Shown: piece by piece, positions 20,976 through 32,689 of the stretch
Layout: each line of letters starts with the position of its first letter
Numbering within the stretch: the stretch's first letter is position 1
Assembly (NCBI RefSeq): GCF_028372415.1
Contig: NC_092873.1
Location: 349,889,390 to 349,953,389 of the forward strand
DNA from: Notamacropus eugenii
Taxonomy: Eukaryota > Chordata > Mammalia > Diprotodontia > Macropodidae
DNA: 64,000 bases
Direction of reading: 5' to 3'
The notes under the pieces: model-generated
Told to the model about the DNA's origin: nothing
Database searches by the model: none
What the model saw: the letters and a program-made list of their open reading frames with translations, nothing else
Made by a program: the position numbers and the translations under genes

Positions 20976-21659
20976 GGAAACAAAGAGAAGTCAGTTTGGT
21001 TGAATCACAAAGTGTAGGAGGGGGAGTAATATACATTGAGCTTGGAAAAACAGGTGGGAGGCTAGATTATAAAGGACTTTAAAAGCTAAACAGTGGAGTT
21101 TATATTTGATACTAAAGACAACAGGCAACCATTGAAGTTTATTGAGGAGGGGAATGATATGATCAGGTCTGTGCTTATGGAAAATCACTTTGGCAGCTAT
21201 GCAGTGTTGAGAGAGACTTGAAGCAGGGAGACCAATTAGACAACCATAGCAGTAATCCAGATGAGAGGCGATGAGAATCTGACCTAAATTGGTGGTTAGG
21301 GAATAAGGAAAAAGTGGAAATTTTAGATTTGAAAAATTTTAGGGATGATGCAGAAAGCAGGTAAGAAGAGGCATCTGAGTTTAGGATTGGAGAGGGCCTT
21401 CTTGCAAAATGATTCTGTTATTTCAGTTCAACAGTCTTCCTTTGACTGATTCTAAGTTCTCCAAAGTACAACAGGTGACCCAAACTTTAAGGGTGTCAAG
21501 AGACTTGGACCACAATGAAAAGGAGGTGCAAAGAAAAGGTGAAAGGCTAGGCAAAACTATCTGAGAGAGATTTAATCAGAAGTACTAGACAGCAGGAAGT
21601 CCTAAAACACAACCTAGAATGAGACAGGAAACCCACAAATACTTGTCTCTTTGCTGTCT

Positions 21660-21895
21660 AACATTTTGGTTTAGAGCATTTAGCCTGAAGTCAGAAAGAC
21701 CTGAGTTCGAATCCAGCCTCAGGCATTTACCAGCTGTGTGATTCAGGACAAGTCACTTGAACTTTGTCTACTTTGGTTTCTTCATCTTTAAAATGGGAAT
21801 CATAATAGTACTTCCCTCCTGGAGCTGTTGTGAGGGTCAACAATAATATTAAATAATAATATTAAAGTTCTAATCGAGTGCTAATGATGATTATG
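21660..21895 (+). repeat. tRNA-derived CORE-SINE (MIR/Ther type)
   Basis: B-box-like GAGTTCGAATCC, core GGACAAGTCACTTGAAC and an AATAATATTAAA-type 3' end. Confidence 0.75.
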
Positions 21896-22724
21896 ATGGA
21901 ACTTCAGATGGCACAAAGCAAGGAAGGATAGCTACCATGCTGAATTACAGTCATAATTTCAAAAGACCTCTACAGATTAAAATATTTAGCAAAATTTAGT
22001 AAAATAAAATTTAATGGGATGTGACACTCATGACCCTGACCTCCTTCACTGGTGTCTTTGGATTGTGAGTCTTGAATACAGTCCTCTTTAAGCCTATAGA
22101 GAGACAGTATGTCACTATATTAGTTATCCAGCAAGGGAATGCAGTATCTGAGTTGTTCAACAAGTGATGCTTTTCTTGAGCCATTAGACCAGTTGCTTTG
22201 TCAGTTTCTTTCTGCTATATAAACAAGAGAGCCTTTCTAAGAGGCTGCAGAATCCCTATTAGCCACCAGATAGCACTCAGCCTGCAAATGCCTAGTTTTT
22301 TCTCCCCCGGCCAAGCCCTTGCTTCTCTGGCAATGCTAATCAGTATGGATTAACATTCAATTGCTAGGTCCAAAATTAATATAATATTGCTCAAATAATA
22401 AGTTATAACTTATGCTTATGTATCTAACTCATAAGCCCCTATCCCATCTGGGCTCTCTTCTTCACAAGCTACTGCATCCTTCAGATTCAGAAACGAAGCA
22501 AACTTAGAATGTTACAATAACATAGCTTACTGTATATAAAATAAAGTTAAAAGGAAATAGAGGAAGCAATCTTGTAGAGAGGCTTCTGCCTTTCTCTGTT
22601 TCCTCTTCTCCCTCTCCTCTATCTTCTATCTATGTCTTTCTCTCTCTCTTATTCCTGATTCCAGAGAAAAACAATAATTCAAAAACAAAAGAGAATAAGC
22701 AAGAGCTCAAGTTATAGAGATCAA

Positions 22725-22865
22725 TCAATCAGCGAACATTTATTCTGCACTTACTATTCTGCACTGTGCTAGATGCTGCAGAAAACAAAAAGAATGAAAC
22801 AATCACTACCCTCAAGGAGCTTACATTCTATTGAGGGAGATAGCATGTACATGTATAAGTATATA
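22725..22865 (+). repeat. Unnamed dispersed repeat, 5' fragment
   Basis: ACATTTATTCTGCACTTACT, then CCTCAAGGAGCTTACATTCT. Confidence 0.65.
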
Positions 22866-23204
22866 CAGCAGTATGGCTGGACCATAGAGTTCAGGAAGGA
22901 GAATAAAATGCTGTGGTAAAGACATTATATTTGTTCAGTTTGGCTCAAGAGGGCAAAACTAGGAACAAAAGGTAGAAGTAGAAAAGAGACACATTTAGGC
23001 TTAATTGAAGGACAAATTCCCTAACTATTAGAGTGGAATGAGATGTCTCAGAAAGTAGTAGTCTGTCCCTCATTTAAGATCTTCAAGCAAAGTCTGGATG
23101 ACCATTCATCATGTATCTTGTACAAGGGATTCCTGTTTCAGTACTAGATCACCTCTGAGATCCTTTCAAACCTTGAGCTTCTATGATACTGATATGTGGG
23201 GAAA

Positions 23205-23425
23205 TGGAGGTGGGGGAGGAGAGGAGTGAATATTTACCTTGTATCTGCTTTATATGTATAATGTTTATGTGTTTCATATATGTATAAACACATATGTTTT
23301 CCCTATTAGCATGTAAACTCCTTGAGGGCAAAAGCTTTCATTTCTGTTTTTGTATCTTTAGGATCTAGCACAGTATTTGACACATCATAGGCACTTGATA
23401 AATATTTCCTTGCTTGATTAATATT
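23205..23425 (+). repeat. L2 3' end
   Basis: GTAAACTCCTTGAGGGCAAA, TAGGCACTTGATAAATATTT; standard L2 terminus. Confidence 0.75.
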
Positions 23426-23434
23426 TGCTATACA

Positions 23435-23640
23435 AATATAGCCTTTCTCACCTAAATAGGACCTTAGAGATTATTTTACTCCCATCCCTTCATATTAAAG
23501 ATGAGAAAAATGAGGCCTAGAGGAATCAAACTATTTGCCCACAATCAGTCACCAGGTAAGTGACAGAGTGATGACCAGAATCAGGTCATAGGGATCATAC
23601 TTTAAGTACTTTTATGTATTCTACCTAATGGGAACTAGTT
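23435..23640 (-). repeat. MIR SINE
   Basis: Reverse MIR core (AGATGAGAAAAATGAGGCCT). Confidence 0.65.
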
Positions 23641-23714
23641 AGCATTGCTCTGACCCATGGCTACACACTTTGCCCTTACTAATGACCAACTTGCTCAAAA
23701 ACAAGGGTACTGTA

Positions 23715-24075
23715 GAGGCAGTATGATATTGTAGACCAGCACTAGACTTGACACCAAGAAACTTGGATTCAAATCTTGATTTGATGTTGGATTTCTGCCT
23801 GCTGGCCTGGCCCCAGGTGTGTGACCACATTATCTATGTGTGACCATGGCCATCACCGATCCTCAGTTTCCTTCTGTCTAAAATAGGGATAATAATACAT
23901 GTATTACCAATCTCATAGTATTCATTCATTCACTCAATCATTTCACAAGTATTTTAATGTATCTACTATATGCCAACTACCATGCTAAACAGAGGGTTAT
24001 TATGAGAAAAGAGCTTTGTAAACTTTAAAGGGCTCTGAGATCTTGAGTAATCATTATTATGGTTGCAAAAGCAAT
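23715..24075 (+). repeat. MIR-type SINE carrying a 35-bp foreign insertion
   Basis: MIR head (CACCAAGAAACTTGGATTC) and distal part (CCTCAGTTTCCTTCTGTCTA) are separated by 35 bases at 23783-23817 that are not MIR and match 25694-25728 in reverse complement. Confidence 0.65.
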
Positions 24076-24140
24076 GAGGCAAAAGAGTGTGAATGATTCA
24101 CTACAATCTATCCCTACTATTGAAAATATTACAACTTAGA

Positions 24141-24177
24141 ATAGATAGATGGATGGATGGGTGGGTGGATGGATAGC
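24141..24177 (+). repeat. (GATG/GATA)n microsatellite
   Basis: Imperfect GATA, GATG and GGTG tetranucleotides. Confidence 0.85.
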
Positions 24178-24184
24178 TAGTTGA

Positions 24185-24310
24185 ATAAAACATTTATTAA
24201 GGACTTTCTATATGCCAAGCACTGTACTAAATGCCAAGCAAGCAAGACAACCTAACCTTGAGGACTTAAATTTTAAAGGGAGAACACAACAAAGGTGTGC
24301 TAGGAAGGGG
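24185..24310 (+). repeat. Unnamed dispersed repeat, 5' fragment
   Basis: CATTTATTAAGGACTTTCTA and TATGCCAAGCACTGTACTAA. Confidence 0.6.
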
Positions 24311-24924
24311 GAGGGGGTACTACCCATATGGTAGCAGAGATGGCTGACCAGGTTGGCCCATCCCATGGTAGGATAAGTCAAAGCCTCAACTACCTATACC
24401 AAGGTACCCAGGATGGGAATCCAATGTTGTAATGGGAAGGAAGTGAGGATTGTGGAACATACTAACATTGGGTTGGTAGCATCATCATCATGTAATAAAG
24501 TAATTTATACATTACCTTACATTACAGCATTTGTCTATGTATATACTAAGCTTGTGTTTATATCCATGCATGTATTTGGTATATGCCATATGGTTACAAT
24601 GGTGGCAGTTCGCATCTATTTCAATATATTTTTATGCACTTTTGTTAAGAGTAGAGCTTTTTTCTATTTTTGTTATGTGAATGTGTGCGTGCATATGCAC
24701 ATGTACATGCTCTTGTATATGTATGTACATACCTGTACTAGTGTGGTTCAGTGAGTAAGCCTATATCTACAGGGAGAGTATGTTTAGATGTGTATGGTGT
24801 GTGGCTTGACTTATGGGTGTAATGCTGTATTGTGACATTTCACATACATTCATATGCTGTGTATGGAGTTATACAGATGTTTGTTTGGGTATGTGGAGTG
24901 TGTGTGTTTGTACAGTAGACAGTT

Positions 24925-25130
24925 GTGTGCAGCAGTGTGGAGTAGTAGATAAAGAGCTGGCTTGAGAGTTAGGAAGACCTCTGAAATGTTGGCTGTGTGT
25001 GTAGCTTTGGGCAAGTCACCTGTACTTTGTGCTCTGGCAGCTCTTTAAATTGCAGAGCCAATGCTGATTTGCATTGATAGAATTTTCTTGCCAATGAAAG
25101 CACCGATCTAGTCCAAGGCATACACACACA
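24925..25130 (+). repeat. tRNA-derived SINE with a distinct tail
   Basis: Head near GTGTGGAGTAGTAGATAAAG, core TTTGGGCAAGTCACCTGTAC and tail (GCAGAGCCAATGCTGATTTG) shared with 33805-34020. Confidence 0.65.
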
Positions 25131-25522
25131 CTTTATCTGAGCTGGAAGTAGCTGAAGTTGTGAGGACACAAATTAATTTGCTGGAGGGTTGGTAGAGAGA
25201 GATTAGTGTTACCCTCAGCATTAGCCCACCCCCCAGAATCCTAATGGGTACAAAGGAAGAAGCCCCTGGGGAGTGATAGCATCTCCCCTTTCCTCCGTGA
25301 GTGGTTCCCTGGGGCACTTACAGTCTGCTAGTTACACCCTGGTAGCATATGTACCTATCTGTGGAGTTGTGTATATGATAATGTTGTCTTTAGCCTCACA
25401 TGCATAGTCAAATTTGACTGTAAAGCACCTGATTCTACTATGTGTGGATCTACTTCAATCGAATCATGTCAAATCATGTCTGTGTCTATAGTAACATGCT
25501 TTTCTCCATCTCTCACACACAG

Positions 25523-25666
25523 GAAGCCTATAGAACAGATGCTGCCCTCTTTCCTGACACCAGCTATGAACAGATTTTACTCAAGTTGTTGATGTGTAGT
25601 TGTGTGTGCCCACAGAGAGACTGCTCCCCAATCCCCGACAGAGGAATGAATCACCCTGATAAGCAG
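25523..25666 (+). ncRNA. Possible exon of an unrecognised transcript
   Basis: A 144-bp non-repeat block is bounded by a good acceptor (pyrimidine-rich, ending CACACACAG at 25522) and a near-perfect donor (AAGCAG|GTGAGT at 25666/25667). A reading frame stays open through all 48 codons but has no family match that I know. The donor overlaps an AP-1 consensus TGAGTCA (25668-25674) and a GATAAG motif lies at 25658. It could be a lncRNA exon, a regulatory element or chance. Confidence 0.2.
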
Positions 25667-26439
25667 GTGAGTCATTCATGAACACTTCTGATTCCTGGGG
25701 CCAGGCCGGCAGGCAGAAATCCAACGTCAGCACCCGACACCGTCAGTTCAGCCTGCCAGCCCATGGAATCACTCTACCCCACGCACTGCAGATGTTGCTG
25801 AAGAAATTGACACAGGCAGAATAAAGGCACCAAACAATCCTCCCCCCAGAACCACTTTCAGCTCCTCCCTCTGCCTTGCATCCCATTCATCTCTCTAGTC
25901 CCTCAATCCATGGAAGCATCAATGCATATGAGTCATCTCCCTCAGCCCACTGAAAATGGAGACATCCAACTTGTCTCTCTCAGCTCTTTTCTCCTCCAGG
26001 AGGAGGGGAGGGAGCTCTTAGCAACCAGGAAGTTGGGAGGAGGGAGGGGAATGGCCAGCATGGTTGATTGAGTCCTTGTAGACTCTATGCCCTGGTTAGG
26101 ACTGAAAACTGAATAGTGGGGAGAGAAGGCAGCACTTTAGTTTGGAGCTATTAAAAGGATAAGGGTGGAGGTGAAGAGGCAAGTTAGTACAAGCTAGGCC
26201 TTCAGTAGGAGGGACTTGGGCTTGTAAAGCAGATCAAGGAGAAAAACACTGGAGGCAGCAGGGAGGAGTTGAGGTTAAGTGGCTCTGCCAAGGAGGGAGT
26301 TATAGGGCACCCCCATCCACCCACCATTGCTGGGTAATGAGAAGAATGGACAACCTGGGAGCTCCCTAAAACAACTTCCCTTTGTCTCACGGTAAGCTTA
26401 GAAAGCAACAACAAGGGTGGCTCGTTACAATTTGTATAG

Positions 26440-26780
26440 CACTTTATGGAAGCTCCTTGAGGACAGGACTGGGATTCAGGTGGCACTGAGGATAAAGTGC
26501 TACATTTGGAGTCACAAAGGCCCGCATTCAAATCCTTTCTCAGACACCTAACTGGCTGTGTGGCCCTAGGTATATCTTAAAAGAAAATAAAACCAAAAAT
26601 CCTACCTTTTTGGTGCCTCAGTTTTCTTGTCTGTAAAGTGAAGAGACTGAATTTTGTTGGCTTTTTAGATTTTTTTCTACCTCTAGATTTGTGATCCTAT
26701 GTTTTTGCCTTTCATTGTATCCCTAGTGTTTAGATCATTAAATGCTGCATAGGTAAGCACTTAAATGCTGACTGATTTAC
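26440..26780 (+). repeat. L2 3' end split by a SINE
   Basis: L2 pieces AAGCTCCTTGAGGACAGGAC (26451) and TTGTATCCCTAGTGTTTAGA (26715 onward) flank a CORE-SINE at about 26479-26697 (core TGTGTGGCCCTAGGTATATC). Confidence 0.65.
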
Positions 26781-26814
26781 AAAAATATTGTACTTTCTTC
26801 ACATCAACACAAAT

Positions 26815-27050
26815 AAATGATGCTCAGTCATTTCTGACTTTTTGTGACTCCATTTGGGGTTTTCCTAGCAAAGATACTAAAGTTATTTGCCATTTCCTTC
26901 ACCGACTCACTTTATAGATGAGGCAAACAGAGTTAAATGACTTGCCCAGTGTCACACTAGCTAGTAAGATCTGAGGCTGGATTTGAACTCACAGAGGAGA
27001 GTCTTTCTGAATCCAGGCCTGGCACTCTATCTACTATACCACCTAGCAGA
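26815..27050 (-). repeat. RTE-tailed SINE
   Basis: Reverse strand: TTGTGACTCCATTTGGGGTT tail, then ATGACTTGCCCAGTGTCACA core and a head ending at the CACCTAGCA. Confidence 0.8.
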
Positions 27051-27054
27051 TAGA

Positions 27055-27215
27055 ACAAATGTTATTACCATCCCCATTTCACAGAGAAGGAAACAGATTC
27101 AGAGACTGTGATTGTCTAAAGATCACACACAGATAGTAAGCGTTGGAGCTGGATTATGAACTCAGTTCTCCTGGTTCTAGGTCCAAAGCTCTTTCCACTT
27201 TACTTTATTACCTCA
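27055..27215 (-). repeat. MIR SINE
   Basis: Reverse MIR: CCATTTCACAGAGAAGGAAA. Confidence 0.65.
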
Positions 27216-27359
27216 ATCAGGTGTCCCTCAGCTACTTTCTCACCTGTATTCTGATTATAGATCGAGTGTCAGCATCTGCTTTTTCCTTTTGGAGAAGATG
27301 AGTCATCCTGGGGAAGAGACTTACCAATGGAGGACTGGCTTAAGGTCTTTGTCTCCACT

Positions 27360-27500
27360 ACTTCTCTAGTCTGTGGTAACCTTCCCTTTCCCTTCTACAC
27401 CTTTCTTTAGGGTCCAGTCCAAGTCTCACCTCAAAGGCTATGAAGTCTTTGCTTTAAATATTTCTCTCAGAAATCAAAGGGACCCCCTCATTGTATTATA
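27360..27500 (+). repeat. L2 internal fragment
   Basis: GTCCAGTCCAAGTCTCACCT and the following block resemble the L2 3' UTR. Confidence 0.45.
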
Positions 27501-27769
27501 TTTTTTTTTCCTTTAAACAATATTTTTTTTAACATCACTATCACTGCCCAAAAATCCCCCTCCAATAAAATAAAGATGTATATTCAGGTCCACATTAATG
27601 TGAATAATGAATCATCTGAAGTAGTTACATGTATTTGAATTCACATTTATTTAAAATTATAATTATGTATAGTAATTGATTTCACCCCAATGAAAATATA
27701 CAATATGAATTTGAAGAATGAAACCATTTTAGGGGATTCATAATTTGAACTAGTTGGGACCTCCTTGTA

Positions 27770-27990
27770 TAGATAAGCAGTGATACAGTGGACAGAGTAC
27801 TATATTTGAGATCAAAAAGATCTGAATTTGAATTCTGACAAAGATACTTACTGGCTTAGTTTCCTCATCTTTATAATGAATGGAGAGGCTGGACTGGATG
27901 ACCTCTACAGTTTTTTTTCCAAATGAGATAATATTTGGAAGCCCTTAGCATGGTATTTGGTACACAGAAGGTGCTTCATAAATGCTTGTT
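27770..27990 (+). repeat. CORE-SINE
   Basis: Head GTGATACAGTGGACAGAGTA, CTCAGTTTCC-like core and an L2-like end CAGAAGGTGCTTCATAAATG. Confidence 0.65.
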
Positions 27991-28184
27991 CCCTTCTTCC
28001 AGCTATAAATCTGTGATTCTGCATAATCCATGTAGTGGCCATGCCTGACTCTTTCCATACCTCTCCCAACCACATTTCCGCTAAGGGGTAGGAGATATCC
28101 TTTGCCATCCAGTCTTTTGAAGTCTGTGAAGAATTTCTTGACTGCCTATAGTGATATATCCTTACTTTGAACATCTATTATAGT

Positions 28185-28345
28185 TAGTACATCAAGTCAA
28201 TTAAACAAGTATTTATTAAACTATACTGTGTATGGAGCATTGTGCTAGGTGCTACAAGAAAAACAAAACTGAAATAATATATGGTCACTGTCCTCATAGA
28301 GCTTACATGGAACACATGAAACATATACAAATACTGGTCCTATGA
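28185..28345 (+). repeat. Unnamed dispersed repeat, 5' fragment
   Basis: AAACAAGTATTTATTAAACT, GAGCATTGTGCTAGGTGCTA. Confidence 0.6.
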
Positions 28346-28544
28346 AATAATACACAATTGGTGTATCAGATTGGTTCAAGTAAAGGAATTATAAGAGGGC
28401 CCAGGTATGCCTGGGTGAGAATGGAGAATATGGACACTTTTCAACTCTTCAATGCAGCTGGGACAGAGTGAAAATTGGGGTAGGGTAACCTGACATTTAT
28501 GGTCTTCAGTCTCTGCTCTGTTTTGTCATTCCTCCATGAGACAG

Positions 28545-28700
28545 TTCTATTTCTTGCTGTCTTTACAAGCTTCTTGAGGACAAGGACTGTGTTTTTACCT
28601 TTCTTGGACCCCCAGCACTTAGCACAGTGCCTGGCACATGCCAAGTGCCTTATTAATGATTGTTGACTGATTTTAATAAATGCTTGTTGACTAATTAACT
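28545..28700 (+). repeat. L2 3' end
   Basis: AAGCTTCTTGAGGACAAGGA, CACAGTGCCTGGCACATGCC. Confidence 0.75.
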
Positions 28701-29749
28701 TTTTTGGGTGTCTATATATTTTTCTTCTTCTCTAGTGCTGTCTCTACCAGGATTCTAAAATACTTGAGGCAGAATTCTCCAGTATTGTTCCCTAAGGACA
28801 CTTAAGTGGTAGAAGATTTCCTTTAAGACCTATGGGACCTTGCCACCAAGGAGTGGAATGTCTTAGGAACAAGACTACTAAGAGTGGAAAATACCTGCCA
28901 TGTAGTTTAAACTAGTTTTTTCTATAAGGCAATAAAGCTGTCCTTGAAACTTATTTGACTCAGGGGACTAAACTTGAACTGTTGAAATAGCTTTTATAGT
29001 GACTTGATACATAAAAAGCCCAGCAAAAGAGGAGTAAGGGGTCCTCAGACTTGATGGACTCCTTGCTGCCATTCTAGTGAACATACCTCAACGTATAGTG
29101 GAGGGGAGATGTATCAAACTGAAGTAATAATATATTTTTTAAAACTCTCCTTTCTATGCTCTTGTCAAGTAGAGTTCTTTTTGCAAATTGTTATTTGGTC
29201 TACAAGTATTTATTTCATTCCAAACCTGAGCCTGGACTAAATCAGATCTGGCCTAAACAGTGGGGAAACCAACATGTTTGAAGTAGCAAGAGCAGGAGAA
29301 AAGCAAGGAATGTTTCCAGTGAAAACTATGAGTGAAGTGTTTAGGACTGGGGCCATAATGGGGGTGTTTTGTTTTCAATATTTATGGTCCTGAGAACTGG
29401 CCACCTCTGCCAACAGTAAATTCTTAGTTCCTTTACCTAACTCTCCTGCCTATTTCCTTTGAGTTTGAGTTGGAATGTGTTTATGGAGATGGAGTGTGGA
29501 ACCCCAACAGGAATATATCTTATGGTTGCTCTAAAAGCTCCTAGGCTCCTAGGCTCCATTATTTTTTTGGGTAGAAACGAAATACAGAAAAGGTGACATA
29601 ACCACATATTAGAGCCTAAATATGGAGAGAAGTCAAGAGGTCCTGTCATGGCTTGGCGCTGGCCTGGATGTATGCCCATGTAAGTTTTCTCATTTGGATA
29701 TGGAGGACCCCAGGATAGAATCTCTTAATTCCACCCTACCCCTCCCTTC

Positions 29750-29975
29750 TTGTAGCTGGGTAGCACCATAGCACACAGTGCTAGATCTAGACTCAGGAAG
29801 ATCTGAGTTCAAATCCTGAGTTAGACACTAGCTAGGTGACTCTGGGCAAGTCACTTAACTGCTGCCTGTCTCAGTTACCTCAACTATAAAAAGGGGAGCA
29901 TAACAGCATCTGCCTCTATCAAATGAGATAATATGTGTAAAGAACTTAGCACAGTGTCAGTCACATGCTTATTCT
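29750..29975 (+). repeat. tRNA-derived CORE-SINE
   Basis: Head TAGCACCATAGCACACAGTG, B-box GAGTTCAAATCC, core CTGGGCAAGTCACTTAACTG. Confidence 0.8.
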
Positions 29976-30220
29976 CTTTTCTCTGGGATTATACTCTTGA
30001 GATATTGCTCCAACTGCTGTCTTGAACTGAACCGTCTCTTGAGGTAGTATCAGAATTTAAGCACTTTGGTGGGGTTGGGAAAGGGGCCAGAATTCTGCTG
30101 AGGGGATTCACTAGATGACAACCTAAGGTTACTTCAGATCCCAAGAAGCTATGATTCTATAAACTCCCTGACCTGCCATGTTGGCACATTTCTGTGGTAC
30201 CTGCTGCTGAGGCTGAGGTC

Positions 30221-30363
30221 TGTATTTATTTTGTCTATGCAAGGAAGGCAGATTAAGTTCTGAGGTGTCTGATGTGTTGGAACCTGTTTATGAAAACTGA
30301 TAGTTAAATTTTCTGTGTGAGCACTTATCCCTTAGCAAAATGCTACTGATTTATCATTTTGTT
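30221..30363 (+). repeat. 143-bp direct repeat, copy 1
   Basis: About 90% identical to 32690-32833, counted by eye. Not part of a repeat family I can name. Confidence 0.85.
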
Positions 30364-30406
30364 TGGTCTTCTTACTACCTATTTCTACTTGATCAGAAGT
30401 TTATAT

Positions 30407-31075
30407 CGAATTGAGGGAATGCTCATCAATTGGGGAATGGTTAAACAAGTGGTAGTATATGATTTTGGTGGAATATTATTGTGCTGTAAGAAAGGATAAG
30501 CTGATTGATTTTAGAAAAACATGGAAAGACACATGAAATAATAAAGAATGAGATGAGCAGAACCAAGACAACATTGTATACAGTAAAAGCAATATTGTTC
30601 TAAAAACAAATTTGAATGACTAAGTCATTTTGAATATTATAAATACTCAGATCAACTACAAAGAACCTGAGAAGGAAGATGCTATCCCCATCTAGAGAAA
30701 GAACTGATAAATAGACATATGTACAGTATGGTTATATACATATACTATTTACATAATATGTAATATAACATATAATAAATATAACATGTATTTGTGTCTA
30801 ATTGTGGCTTTCTCTAGAGTAGAGTGGGGAGGGAGAAAAAGAAATAGAGCGTATAGCAGAGAACAAAAGAAAACTTAGAAAGAAGCACAGAAAAATGATA
30901 TAGCTTTGAAAATGATGTCTAGTATTTATTATATAGTTTTTCAAAAAAAGTAAGCAGTCTGAAGGGGAATTGCATGGTTTTATATTGAATCCTCTTTTTA
31001 TGTTGTATTGTATACATGGAAATGTTCTTTTTTTGGTCTCTATGTATTTAAGTTTAAAATGAGTATTTTTTAAAA
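30407..31075 (+). mobile_element. 5'-truncated L1 3' end
   Basis: Begins inside the ORF2 C-terminal region (GGGAATGCTCATCAATTGGG, TGCTGTAAGAAAGGATAAGC) and ends in an A-rich tail. A perfect 12-bp duplication AGAAGTTTATAT at 30395-30406 and 31076-31087 marks the insertion. Confidence 0.88.
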
Positions 31076-31087
31076 AGAAGTTTATAT

Positions 31088-31270
31088 TAAGTCAGTAGGT
31101 AATGGAGAGGCAGTGAAGATTACTGAGTAGAGGAATCACATCACTAGAGAGACCTGAACTGGGATGATTACTTAGGCAGGTAGTGTGTAAAGGATGGATT
31201 GGAGAAGAGAGAAACTAGATGAAAGAAGACCAGTTAGGAGGCTGTTACAATATTGTAGCTAAGAAGAAAT
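31088..31270 (+). repeat. Unnamed dispersed repeat, 3' fragment
   Basis: GAGGAATCACATCACTAGAG and AGACCAGTTAGGAGGCTGTT match the 3' part of copies 1 and 2. Confidence 0.6.
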
Positions 31271-31589
31271 GAGTTCCTGAGTAGAGGGGCTATGGTAGGA
31301 ATTAAAAGAAGGATCTAGGACAGAGCTCTGCAGGTTCTCAATACACACTCACTGACTGAAACAACTGAGACCAACCATGTGTATGGTTATGTGTATATGA
31401 GTGTGTGTGCATGAGTGTGTTTGCAGGGGGGGGGACTATCATTGGGGAAGAGATACTATAGAGGAAGGTTAAAAAAAAGAGAGTCTAAAGATTCTCCTAT
31501 AGCCAATCAGTTGCCAAGTCTTGCCAGTTCTATCTTCTCAACATCTGTCACATCTAACTACTCACCTTCAGGGCTGCATTAAATCTCAG

Positions 31590-31830
31590 TTAGATCGGGG
31601 GTTCTTAATGTAGGGTCTAGAAGTCTGTGGATAGATTTTATGAGGTCTGTGAACTTGGATGAGAAAAAAGAAAACTGTATCTTTATCTTCATTAACCTAT
31701 TATTTCCTTTGCAACAATGTATTTCATTTTGGACATTTACAAATATTCTGAAAAGAGGTCCACAGGCTTCACCAGACTGCTCAAGAGATCTGTGGCACAA
31801 AAAAAGGTTAAAAGCTCTTGCATTTGCACT
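31590..31830 (-). mobile_element. hAT-like nonautonomous DNA element (MER type), copy 1
   Basis: Ends resemble inverted termini (GGGTTCTTAATGTAGGGTCT ... AAAAAGGTTAAAAGCTCTTG). Same body as 36350-36540 and 37185-37360, including GGTCCACAGGCTTCACCAGA. Orientation uncertain. Confidence 0.55.
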
Positions 31831-31844
31831 TCTGCAATAGTCTC

Positions 31845-32095
31845 AAAGCTGGGAGGCGCCATGGATAGAAGTCTAGGCCTGAATTTGGGAAGACTTATAT
31901 TTCTGAGTTCAAGTTTAACCTCAGACACTTTCTGGCTGTGTGACCCTGGGCAAGTCATTTAACCCTGTTTGCCTCAGTTTCCTCATCTGTAAAATGAGCT
32001 GGAGAAGGAAATGGCAAACTATTTCAGTATCTTTGCTGAGAAAACCCCAAAAGGGTCACAAAGAGTTGGACGTGACAGAAAAAACCTGAAATAGT
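31845..32095 (+). repeat. RTE-tailed SINE
   Basis: CORE body TGTGTGACCCTGGGCAAGTC, tail GGGTCACAAAGAGTTGGACG. Confidence 0.82.
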
Positions 32096-32204
32096 TTTAT
32101 ATATTTTAAAGAAATGTATCTTACACTATCATTAAATAAGATAGACACAAAATTGTTCTATGTTTCCATTCATACTTTTTTGTTTTTCTCTATGCCTTAA
32201 ATGT

Positions 32205-32350
32205 TTCAGGGCAATTAGATGACACAGTGGATAGAGTACTGGCCCTGGAGTCAGGAGGACCTGAGTTCAAATGTGACTTTAGATACTTATTAGTTATGTG
32301 ACCCTGGGCAAGTCATTTCATCCCAATTGCCTCCTAAAATAGAATAAGGA
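32205..32350 (+). repeat. tRNA-derived SINE (WSINE-like)
   Basis: GACACAGTGGATAGAGTACT, CCTGGAGTCAGGAGGACCTG, then CCCTGGGCAAGTCATTTCAT and a short end. Resembles SINEs common in Australian marsupials. Confidence 0.75.
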
Positions 32351-32689
32351 AATGTTTCAGCGATGCTATCTTTTGGTTGCACGTTTATCATTGCCTACAA
32401 AGAAAACTATTCACTTGTAACTAATATGTATCATTAAGAAAAACAAAGCCTATCAGCCATGTTTTTGAAATCTAACCTATCTTTCCAAGGCTGATTGTTA
32501 ATCTTTCTTACTAATATTACAGCTAGAAGCACTCTATCTCCTGCCCCTGTACCTATGTATGCAGGGGATCTTACCTAGACCTGGATACTCTTTCTCCTTC
32601 AATAACTTTCCTGATTTCCCCAGTTACTACTCCTGATCCCCTGACTTCTATCACTTTCAGCCATGCTCACGCCTTCATTTATTCACTCA

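Larger units (their letters stand above)
19960..21270 (+). repeat. Unnamed long dispersed repeat, copy 2, twice interrupted
   Basis: Family pieces at about 19960-19994, 20236-20520 and 20976-21270 are split by an RTE-tailed SINE (19995-20235) and a reverse SINE-like repeat (20540-20975). The 3' part has GGCAACCATTGAAGTTTATT and GAAAATCACTTTGGCAGCTA, colinear with copy 1. Confidence 0.65.
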
